A DNA stretch of 64,000 nucleotides from positions 248,001 through 312,000 of the forward strand of contig JADNYJ010000021.1 of the NCBI GenBank assembly GCA_015501075.1, written 5' to 3'. Source of the stretch: Gymnopilus junonius. Its lineage: Eukaryota; Basidiomycota; Agaricomycetes; Agaricales; Galerinaceae. The position numbers were made by a program, and so were the translations under genes. Below the pieces are notes generated by a model. That model was not told the origin of the DNA and ran no database searches. It saw only the letters and a list, made by a program, of their open reading frames with translations. Below, piece after piece: positions 24,501-34,793 of the stretch; the first letter of the stretch is position 1; every line of letters starts with the position of its first letter.

Positions 24501-26194
24501 ACGTTCGACTCAGCAACCGCATGGCACAGTTAAAATCCCAAGGCCCATACTTTTCACGACTAGCTCAACTCCAGGCACTATTAAGTCGTGGACCAGAGAG
24601 ATGCCTTGAATTGGTGGAGAGTTCGCGCACGCTCTTCTGGAACCGTCTGTTAAGGCTGCAGACCTCATTTGCTGGATTACCTGAAGATCTGGCAAGTAGC
24701 CTAGAAGCAACTGCACATGAACTAGACAAATGCAGGTCACAATTCGTACAGGATGTGACAACAGAGGAAGAAAAATGGCAGTGGGAGTTGGAAAGTGTCT
24801 TCAACTCGCTTTTGAGCCGAGCTCGTAGTGTTCCTGGGTTCGAGAACCTTTTGATGCCGAAGAGTTATGAAGCACTCCTTCACGCTTCTTCTGGTGGGCC
24901 GGTTGTTGTTTTAATGGGAAATAACTCAACCTATGCTGCCTTGGTTGTGCGCCCATCTGGTGTCGACACTGTTTTTCTGCCTGACCTGACAGATCAGGTA
25001 ATTGGCAAGCTCATTGTTGAATTGAACAGGGATAGCAGATATGCAAGGAGTGCCGTGGTGAAGGACCAAACTCGAAATGCTGGGGTTGATGATGAAAGGT
25101 ACCTTGGTTCGAGAAAGTCACCCTTGCATTTGTTCGAGATATATTTGGATAAATTGTGGAAATTTATTGTCAAGCCCGTGTTCGAGTTTATGGGTATTCT
25201 AACAGTAAGTTCTTCATTCCCAAAGTTCCTTCCTGCATGATCTGATACGCTATTTTTAAGGAGCCAAAGGTTCTTGAGGAAAGACCCCGATTGTGGTGGT
25301 GTCCGACAGGCAAATTTGCTTTTCTACCCATTCACGCCGCTGGAAATAATTTTGGGAAGGGTAATGTTGAAAGCGTGTCAAAATACGTGGTGTCTTCCTA
25401 TACTCCGACTTTATCAGCCCTCCTTACGGCGCGGGAGAAAACAAGGAATTCGCCAAGCAGTTTGGTTTCTGATTTAAATGCCCTAGTACTTGCCCAACCA
25501 AATACGCCAGGGCATGCAGGTCTGCCTATGACTCTAAAAGAAATCAGTCTGGTGGCTGAGTTGATTCCTTCCAATTTGCTATTGCACGTGGGGGAAGGCC
25601 CGCTATCGAAGGCGAATGTGAACAAGAAGGTTGAGGAGGTGATGAAATATTTAGAGGGTGCCTCCATCTTACATCTTGCCTGCCATGGTCATCAAGATAG
25701 ACAAGACCCTTTGAACAGTGGGTTTGAGCTTTCCGATGGAAGGTTGTCACTTTCCAAGTTGATCAGTGGTCGAAATCCGAAAGCTTTTTTGGCGTTTCTG
25801 AGCGCCTGTGAGAGTGCTGCTAATGATGTTGATGTTCCAGATGAGTCACTGAATCTTGCAGCTGCGATGTTATTTGCAGGTAAGAAGGAGCTTTCTTCAG
25901 TTTCTTCCTCTGCCTGACGAAATCATTTTAAAAGGATTCCGAAGTGTCATCGGTACGATGTGGTGAGTGCTCCCAGAATTTCAGTCAGACCTTTTCTAAG
26001 AGAATTCAAGGACCATGAACGACAATGACGGACCTCAAGTTGCACAAATGATATATGAGGAGCTTTTCAACAATATGGACAGCGTACTGGACCCCAATGT
26101 GATTCCGTACGCTTTGGACGCAGCAGTTCGGAAATTTCAGGAGAATGGCATTCATCCCAGCCGTTGGGCCACATATATACATGTTGGCATGTAG
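21558..26194 (+). CDS. TPR-like repeat protein with C-terminal CHAT (caspase-like) protease domain
   Basis: CHAT domains are caspase-fold cysteine proteases. The ATG is at 21558. The first exon runs to about 22828 and the second to about 25208. Together they give some 1,150 residues of mostly helical repeats (for example AIELLGQLRSLREQEF, ALELFREAVKARF) of the TPR/helical type. The CHAT domain lies at about 24890-26194: EALLHASSGGPVVVLMGN, LWWCPTGKFAFLPIHAAG, SYTPTLSALL, then HLACHGHQ (His codon 25684-25686) and AFLSACESA (Cys codon 25807-25809). FAGFRSVIGTMW is built across two introns. The end is YIHVGM with a TAG at 26192-26194. The His/Cys pair is intact. There are about four introns. Substrate and partners are unknown; related bacterial TPR-CHAT proteases act in immunity, and fungal ones are little studied. 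Confidence 0.88.
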
Positions 26195-26290
26195 TACTTT
26201 CCTATGTATTGAAGCCTCGCCCAAGTTTCTCCACTGTTATCATCCCAAGTACGGCCGCAATTTGGAGCAGTTGATAATACCTGACCAGAT
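26086..26290 (+). repeat. Segmental repeat, copy A (3' end of the CHAT gene and flank)
   Basis: The last coding bases and about 95 nt of 3' flank of the CHAT gene recur at 27792-27981. Shared blocks include ACTGGACCCCAATGTGATT, CATGTTGGCATGTAGT and GAGCAG.TGATAATACCTGA. Similarity continues past the stop codon, so this is DNA duplication and not protein convergence. Confidence 0.9.
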
Positions 26291-26420
26291 AATTCTGAGT
26301 CCCAGAATGGACTGACTTCCCCTAACTGTCGGTCTTCAAATTCTAATCTCCGAGTCGTCGTAGAAAATTACCCCATCTACTATTCGACTTTCAGCCTCTT
26401 GTCAGTAAGATGCAAGACCT

Positions 26421-27708
26421 ATGCAAAACCCGGGAACTGAAAGTATTTCAAGCTATTGTAAGGGTGGCTACCACACTGTTCACATTGGGGACATCTTCAA
26501 CGACCGTTACTTGGTCATCAACAAGCTCGGCGACGGAGCCTGCGGTACTGTCTGGCTTGTGGAGGACCTCTCTTTAAAACGATTTGTCGCCCTCACAGTC
26601 CTTTCAGCATCAGCTTCTTCTTCTTCCTCCGAACTCCATGTCGCCTTGCATCTCATGAACAAGTAGCGCCAGACTTCTCGGTTTGAAGGAGCGGAACATG
26701 TTGTAAGGGTCTGACGCCTTTGACGTCGAGGGCCCGAATGACACTCATCATTGCATTATCACTGAGCTTTTGGGTCCGAGCATGGGCTGCCACGAAATTG
26801 AATATTCATGATGACTGCCCACTCTCGCCTGCTTATATAAAGAGAATTGCAGCTCAAATTGCTCGTGGCGTGGCGTATCTTCACAAGTGCGGCGTGGTGC
26901 ATGGAGGTGCATTTATTTTACAATTCTTAAGTGGCCATCCGAATATTGAAACTTTTTATCTGCTCCAGATCTCCATATAGGCAACGTCCTGTTATGCAGT
27001 CCAGCAATGGAGCATTGGTCGCTCCAAGCCCTCGAGTATTACTACGGAAAACCCTCCAAGATTTCGCTCTCTAAACACGGCGTCTACATTTCAGCCAGCA
27101 GTCCAATAGGCCTTCCAGAATATCTCGTCTTTTCTCCTGAGCCTACACCTCTTCTAAGTTCTGGAACTGTTTGTCCTCTTCCGACTCGGTACACGTCAAG
27201 ATTTGTGATTTTGGCGAATCTTTTCTCACCACCGCCACAAGCACCAATACTAAAACCCACCCCCATATTCCAACTGTATATGTTGCTCCAGAGATACCTT
27301 TTCCCTGAACCCCCGACGCCCATTGGTCCGCCTACCGACATATGGACCCTCGCAGCCCTCATGCACATGGTGCTGAGCTGCAACTGAACATTATTTTGTT
27401 CGTATCACGGCATAGAGAAGGAAGTCATCCGCGAAATGGTGTTGACTCTCGGCAAACTTCCCTCAAAATGGTGGAATAGATGAGATGGTCGGAACGCGCA
27501 GAGTACTTTACCGAGGACGGGGCGTTTGTAGCCGACAAGCAGCAGTTACCCTCTGCTTCTGGGAAGTTAAGGTTAAAAACATGGGCGAGAAGAGTTGAAG
27601 GCACTTGAGAGTCTGCTGAGGAAGATGGTGTGTTATGAAGTGAAGGATATGATTTCAGCTGAAGAAGTCGTACAATTAATACCCGCTCATTGGATGAGTG
27701 GCTTGTAA
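26421..27708 (+). pseudogene. Broken SRPK-like protein kinase gene
   Basis: SRPK-type kinases phosphorylate SR splicing factors. The order of blocks is normal: SYCKGGYHTVHIGDIFNDRYLVINKLG, TVWLVEDL, DAFDVEGPNDTHHCIITELLGPS, IAAQIARGVAYLHKCGVVHG-DLHIGNVLL (across an intron), VKICDFGESF, VYVAPEIPFP and REMVLTLGKLPSKWW. They sit in different frames and are interrupted: a TAG after LHLMNK (near 26666), a frameshift near 26705, stops around 27375 and 27479, and a frame change around the DFG block. The VAIK lysine is also replaced (VALT). Several independent lesions make a functional kinase very unlikely. It lies between two copies of the CHAT gene's 3' end. Confidence 0.85.
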
Positions 27709-27791
27709 TTATATACTAGCGAAGCTTTTCAGCTTCCTATGGACATTTGCGCGTTATCAGGAAGCCTTTCAAAAATGCCGACTGCGTACAT

Positions 27792-27981
27792 ACTGGACCC
27801 CAATGTGATTCTGTACGCGGCAATTCGGAAATTTGAGGAGAATGGCAATGCATCCCAGGCGCTGGGCCGCGTACATGTTGGCATGTAGTCTTTATGTATT
27901 GCAGTCTCGCCCAAGTCTCGCCGTTGTTGCCATCCCACGTACAGCCGCAACTTGGAGCAGCTGATAATACCTGAGCCAGAT
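27792..27981 (+). repeat. Segmental repeat, copy B (orphan CHAT-gene 3' end)
   Basis: Matches copy A at 26086-26290 with substitutions and small deletions. The reading frame still ends DPNVILYAAIRKFEENGN..VHVGM and a TAG, but no CHAT gene precedes it. It is a remnant of a duplicated CHAT gene. Confidence 0.88.
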
Positions 27982-28168
27982 ATCTTACATATCGGTAACG
28001 TAAAGGGCTAGAATGACTCGGCATCGAGTTCCGGTTTTTCCCGACACGCGCCAAGGCTGGGAAAAACAAATTTATCGCCCCAACTTGACCACGCACATCA
28101 TCGGCATCGACTAGAACAGCGACGGGCTCCCCGTTTTTGGTGCTTTGTAGACGCCCACAGTGAGGCCT

Positions 28169-31100
28169 ATGCTGCCTCATATCCTCCATACCACAACTCG
28201 TGCTGTCGCGGTTGTTCAGAACCAGACGCACACGATCAGAAATGTTCTTCAAATACAGTCTTCAGGCCCTTCGTCAGGCTCAGGCCCCAATTGGGGCAAC
28301 GGTCCTGGCCCAGGCAGCGCAAAATTCAATGCTGGCAGTAGATTCTATTCGGGATACAACGTACGTGTATTCGTTGGTCTTTTTTAAAACTTCATATTGA
28401 ACACATCGTGCAGAGTGCCGGACGCGCAGTTACCCAGGCCAATGCTTTGACCTCCAACGATGGAACTTTCTCTCAGAACGATGATACAGAGGAGGTCGTT
28501 CATCGTCGCTCTATCTTACCAACTGCCCCCAAGAGGCATCGCCTACGCAGCTCCAGCGTTTCTATCAATGTAGCCGGTCGTACGGAACGAGGGGAGAAAA
28601 TGGGTGTCCTAAAGACCGTTCAACTTCACGCCCGGGCAAAGCATACGTTTACTTCTGTCGAAAGTCTCGCCTCTGCAAAAGAGAAGCTCCTCGCTGATGC
28701 TGTTGAAATCGCCCCGTCTGCCCCCCTCCTTGTCCGTCGGAGTTCAACCTCCGCACCTTTAAGCCCTCTCCTCGACAAACCTGCACCATTGCCCGCTGAA
28801 GATGAGAAACAGGAATCAACCTCTGAAGTAAAATCACGACCACGGACCCCTCCTCTTGATTCTTATATCCAGCGATTCCAACGTCTCGCAATGTCGTCGG
28901 ATGAAGCTGCCGTCGCTGAAGCCGTCCGAAGCCTTTTGGCCATCCAAAAACCGACAGTTGAGCAATTCAATGCCGCCCTGGACGCGACTATCAAAACTCG
29001 GGAACCCGGCCAACCTCTCAACAGCGTTCTCAGGATATACAATACCATGCTCGAAAGATCTGTTACGCCTAATGTCCAAACTTATCAGAGCCTCATTAAG
29101 GCGCTCGTGGACCGTGATCTGGAGGTAATGAAGGCTATAACTTCATTTGAAGTACGGATGAAGCGATCTCCTCTGTCAGGACGGCCGGAAGCTGCAACTT
29201 CGGAAATTGATCAAGCTAGGATCCAGAAGCTTAAGGAGGAAGATAATTTCGCTTCTGCTATGTCTCTTTTCGAAGGCGTTTTGGCTATCGGAGCGAAGGA
29301 TCAACTGTCGTACGCGACCTACTCTCGCTTGCTGTCGTCTTGTGCCAAGCACAGCGACGTCAACTCTGCCATTCATGTCTGGGCTCAGCTCGAGGTAGGG
29401 TCTCTTATCCTTTCTCTTATTGCCTTGCTTATGTTTTTTAGAGCGTGGAGAAACACATAGGACTTGTGGCCTATCACAGCATGCTCTTGACCTTTTCAAA
29501 TGCCAACAGGATCGAAGACGCTGAGAAAGTATTTGAGGCGGTCCTCCAAGCTTCTCGTACCGGGAAACTTAGGTCTTACCCTGTCACTTTGGTAGAGGAT
29601 GAACGTCGCGCGCAGATCATGGTCTGGAATATGATGATCGAGGCATACTTCCGCGCAGATATGCCGGACAAGGCTATCGGTCTCGTTGAGCAGATGCTCC
29701 AATCCACAGCGGGAGACAAGTTTATGCCTCATGACATTCCTATCGCCACTTCTTCCACATTCACTACCGTCATCGCCGGATTTATTCTCAGCGGGGACTT
29801 GCAGTCAGCTCTGAATTGGTTCGACAATTTATTAGGTCAGGAAAGGACGCCAGCAAGCCCATTTGAGGGCTTGGGTGGAAGAGCTATGCGCCCTGATAGT
29901 GTTGCTTGGCACCTGATGATCGATGCCCTGGCAGCCGCTGGAAATCTCGATGAACTGAACAGACTGTACACGATTATGAAGTCTAATCGCGATGAAGATA
30001 GTCTCCTCATTCGCCCAGTCGACTGCATCATCGTTCATCGCGCTAACATGGACAACCTGAAGAATCTTGATAACGAAACGGCTCTACAGACACTGCAATT
30101 CCTATCAGACGACCTGGCGGATTTCGAACGCGGTCAGGAAAAGTGGAATATGGAAATCGACATCTGCAACGAGTTCGTCGCAAGAGGACACTACGACATG
30201 CCCTGTAGTATCATTGTCAATGGGGTCATGGAAGAACTACAAGCCTCCGGCAACGAGCTTCCTTCGCACAGATTGCTTGAGCTGCGGAAAGTTTCATTGG
30301 AATTCATGGAACGTGTCTACACGGCAGCTGCAGAGGGCAAAGGCGATGTTCCGTTCTTCTCAGCTTTGGGCCTTTCACGGTTAGGTTTCAATGTTGGATT
30401 GAAGCAAGAGCTCAAGTTTGCGCCCTTTATCCTTCACTCCTATGGCCAAGCACGTACGCTGAGCATTCTTCCTTATGACGAACTCTATGCCGAAGATTGG
30501 AACATCCTCCTCTCTTACGCCGTCCATTTCGAGGACAATGCTTTGAAAGGAAACCCGAGCGCCCTTCATATCATGCCCAACTTTTCATTCAAGGGTTTGG
30601 TTTCTCTCCTGGAGGATATGGCAGCACATGGCATCCTGTTCGACCAGATCCATCCAGAGACACGGACGAAGGTCATTGAAGTCTTAGGCAGTCAGTTGGG
30701 TGAAGAAGGACGGCACGATTTCCTCGGGCGATTAGGGCCTTCTTTCGCTAAAGGCCTTGCAGATTTTGATCAGCTCCAATACGCAGCGCTTGAGGATGCT
30801 TTATCCTCATCTCCAACTATCAGCAGCTTGCAGTCGGAGACGACTCAAACGTCGGTTGACAGCTTACCTAATCTGACCATTGACCGTTATCAATCCCGGG
30901 CAGTGGACGAAGCCCTGCGCTCTCATTCGCGAACGCCAGAGCGTGGTGCTTTGCAGGCGTACGAGGTCTTCACAAAAGGCTTGGAGAAGGGTTTAGTACC
31001 TCAGAACAATACGATTGGTCGCATGATCGAACTTCTGGGCCGATTGAACGAGCTGGACAAGGTTAGGGAGTTATACAGCGTCGCTCAGAATGTCTTTCCT

Positions 31101-32495
31101 TTGCTGCACAAAAGCCAGCAGCTGTCGGCTTGGTTCATCATTGAGGACAGTATGATCATTGCTCTCGCACACTCTGGAAACGTCGACGCCGCTCATGTAC
31201 ACCGACTCCGCATTCTCGACCATGGTGGCTGCCCTACAGCGGACGCTTACGGAGTTTTGATCCAGCACGTCAAGGACACGACCGACGACGCTTCAGCGGG
31301 GATGGCGCTATTCTCGGAGGCCATCGAACGAGGGGTCCGCCCTAACCTTTACCTGTACAACAACATCATCTCGAAGTTGTCTAAAGCGCGTAAAGCCGAC
31401 TACGCGATGGAACTCTTCCAGCAGATGAAGGCTGGCGGCATTCGCCCTTCGTCTATCACGTATGGAGCTGTCATTGGTGCTTGCGTTCGGGTTGGCGATA
31501 TTGTCTCTGCGGAAGCTCTGTACCAGGAGATGACACATTCGCCTGACTTCAAGCCTCGTGTACCGCCCTACAACACAATGATGCAGCTACATACTACTAC
31601 GAAGCCTAGCCGTCAGAGTTTCCTATACTATTATGATGAGATGCGCAAAGCCGGGGTCAAACCCTCAGCTCACACCTATAAGGTCCGTCTAAGTCCACTT
31701 TCTGACAACAACTTTGGCCCTAATTATTTGTTGATAGCTCATGCTGGACGCCTATGGATCTCTTGAACCTGTTGATCTACAACAAATGGAGAAAGTATTC
31801 GCGGAGCTTCAGCGAGATAAGTCTGTCGAGATCACTGGCGCGCACTTCGCGTCCATCATTAACGCGTATGGCTGTGTTTCCAAGAATTTGGACAAAGCAC
31901 TCTCCGTCTTCGATTCTATGCACACAATACCTCGAGCACCTCCACCCGACGCGGTTGTCTTTGAAGCTGTCATCAACGTCATCGTGGCTCATAAACGGAC
32001 TGATCTCATTCCTGTTTACATCTCCAAGATGATTGAGTCTGGGGTGCACATGACTGCTTACATTGCCAACTTCCTCATCAAAGGCTACGCCAACGTTGGC
32101 GATCTGGATCAAGCGCGTACGGTGTTCGAATCCCTCGCCGACCCCCCCACAGGCGTTGCAGCACCCAACAACCACGTTCCCCATTCTCCTTCGGTCTCGC
32201 TGGAAGTTCCTGTGTTAGAGCCTGTCTATCGTGAGGTAAGCTATCTGCTTTTATCATGCTGACCTATTATTAACGTCTTTTTGAAGCCTTCGACATGGGA
32301 GGTGATGGTGAGGGCAGAACTTGGTGCTGGGAACCGCGAAGCAGCTATTGAACTCCTTGAGCGACTAAAAGAAAGGTACATATTTTTACCCCTCTGTCTC
32401 CGTTCATCCTGCTGATTATCTCAAATAGACAATATCCAGAGGCAGTGTATAACCGTATAAGCGGTGTCTTGACGGACCATTCCGTGCCCATCTAA
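28169..32495 (+). CDS. Pentatricopeptide repeat (PPR) protein, probably mitochondrial
   Basis: PPR proteins bind organellar RNA and act in its processing or translation. The ATG at 28169 gives MLPHILHTTTRAVAVV, then an Arg/Ser/Gly-rich, acid-free stretch to FYSGYN, typical of a mitochondrial targeting signal. An intron then leads into a low-complexity region and the repeat body. PPR-like units include FNAALDATIKTREPG..VLRIYNTMLERSVTPNVQTYQSLI, WNMMIEAYFRADMPDKAIGLVEQML, WHLMIDALAAAGNLDELNRLY, YNNIISKLSKARKADYAMELFQQMKAGGIRPSSITYGAVI and FEAVINVIVAHKRTDLIPVYISKMIESGV. Five introns were seen, including one in the targeting region. The end is LTDHSVPI with a TAA at 32493-32495. At about 1,340 residues it is long for a fungal PPR protein. 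Its RNA target cannot be read from sequence. Confidence 0.88.
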
Positions 32496-34793
32496 CCACG
32501 ACAATTCGCATCCTTCGGCTGACCTTCCAACACTAACGCGCCTGCATTCATGGACTTCCTTCCTTTCGACACGCCCTATTTATTGTTTTCTGATCAAGAT
32601 ACCGCCTCTGTTTTGCATCGCTAACTTCGTCGTCAAGATCGTTCAATCTGTATACTGTATCTATCTGCATCATCCATCTGTATAACCAACTGTACGTAGA
32701 CTTGTTTCGTCCTGACCTTCCTATGGAATTCGCCGACATTACGCTTACAAAAGTAGACTAAACCATTCTTTGACGTTCAGGATTTATACACCCCAACTCC
32801 TTTTTATGCTTATTCATTTTATAGTGTAACAATATAGAGACCGCCGTCAAATACAATTTCTACTATACTTTGGGATGTAGCGGAGGCAGAAAACGACCTT
32901 CACAGAATAACCTTCATAGAATAACCAGAGGAACACGTACTTGAAGTCTATTATTAGCCTGCGCATGCTGATCACTGAGGAGACGGCAGTTGACCTCAAC
33001 GCACTTTCAGAACTCCAATGGAATTTGGAAACTCGAGAGTCGAAACATGCCAACGCGTTGACGTTGCTATCTTTCTTCTACCACCAGAGTAATTTCGACA
33101 CATGATATACTTGAATGACCTTGCAGATGAGAAGGATAGTCAGAAATGAATTCCTTATGGTTCCTCCATTCCCTGTACTGCCATCGTCTGTATTTGTAGT
33201 TTGGATTGTCCGCAGCAGAATTACTGTGGTCGACATACAGAACTTCAAAATATCGGTAAAAGCCATTCTATCATAAACTGGCTTACCAAATAGCGGAAGA
33301 TACTATGGGCATTATAAGACATGCCCAGAAATACCGTCATCCATTCCTTCCTGATTGATACACTTCATAGCTTTGATCCCATCACAATATACATTCTACT
33401 CATTGCGAGACCTGCAGCTGAAAATATGGAACACAAAATGACCGATGTCTGTGCGCAGGTGCGTTCTGTGAAGCCCCCAATTTGTAGGAACGCGACGAAG
33501 AGTCTTATGACAACTAATAAGCAACTGTAAGTACTTTTCTCCAGAGGTGATAGCCGCTTACGAGAAATGAGCGCACAGATGGTGTGTACGATTTTCCGTA
33601 TTGGCTTCATCCATGCTAAGATATCTTCCCATTGTCGATACCCGACGAGGTTCTCCAGGAGCCTATTGCACATGTCGATGGCTTGAAGACATGTCCTCAT
33701 GTCTGGGCGCTATGTAACGCTGCACGCAATCGCGTAGTAAACTAGAAATGGAGACCCAGTGTCTACAACGTAATGAGTGTTCGATAGAACTTGACAAGAA
33801 ACTCTTTAACGCCAGTCAGATTGTATTTGACTGGCAGTTTCAGCTTTCTACTGTGATGATTGTTAATCATTCCTTCCAATAGTCGTTTTGTGTTTCTCAC
33901 CTATGAGAGGCGGTCTCCATTTGTACTGGCAGTGGTAAAGGAGATTCTGTCGTTTTGTGGCTCCACAAGGAAGAAGTTTTGCAGTAGCTCAGGATGTACA
34001 CCTGCAGAGGCCTTGATACTGCCTCAGGATCGAGCTGTTTTTATAGTATGCAAGCTCCGATCCCCCACTTCATGTCCAACCTCTTTGCGACTCTTTTGGT
34101 CCCACCTATCGCAATTCTTATTCTTTCCGTCAGTTTCTTATTTATTAAAAAGGAGCATTCCTTTGCATTGTCTCAATCCGGGACCTGAAAATTATGAGAC
34201 GAGTGAATTGCTGCACTTGTTAGTACAAATCCTGTAGGAGCTTCAAGTATAGTATTGTCACGATGCCAGAATCTAGTGAAGGACTTGATTTGTTGCAAGT
34301 GTGTTTTAAATCATAAGAGTAAGAGGGACAACTGGAAATATAGATGTCGCTAATTTTAATCATATTCGGGTTTAATTACCTGGCCAGAGAGTAGTACGCG
34401 TTTGCGTATTTCATCTTTCATCATCCTGCCCACATGTATCTCATCCACCATTGACACAACCGCCTTGCAATAATTTAAAAGCGGCCTTCCGTTCTGGCTC
34501 ACTGTAATAGTCAGTCCCAGAAGCGAACTAGGTATCTGCATCTTTGGATAAAAAACTTCCACGCAATGTCGTTGTTTACCTGCTTCAAAGATTATTACCA
34601 GAGTACACAGCAAGATCTAGAGGTGTACCATAGAGTGTAGAATGCGCGAGAGCATGCGGCCCATGCAGAGTTCAAAAAAAAAAATCCCTTCAAGAAAGTA
34701 CAAGACAAAATAAAGAATGAAAGAACGAAAAGTGCAAGGCGAAAGGCGCAAGGTGAGAAAGAGCGACTGAGCAAGAAATTAAACTCTACAAAT
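32496..34793. other. Gene-poor region, possible decayed genes
   Basis: About 2.3 kb, A+T-rich, with no gene I can defend. Hydrophobic frames appear on the minus strand (about 33365-33700, and around 33078-33266) and a Cys/Ser-rich one on the plus strand (33860-34237). None gives a consistent spliced protein or a family I recognise. They may be remains of membrane-protein genes. It lies between the 3' ends of the PPR gene and the coilin-like gene. Confidence 0.35.

Noticed and set aside
33365..34237. Hydrophobic frames on both strands that hint at membrane proteins
   Set aside because: No consistent splicing into a transmembrane family and no conserved motifs; at most decayed remains.
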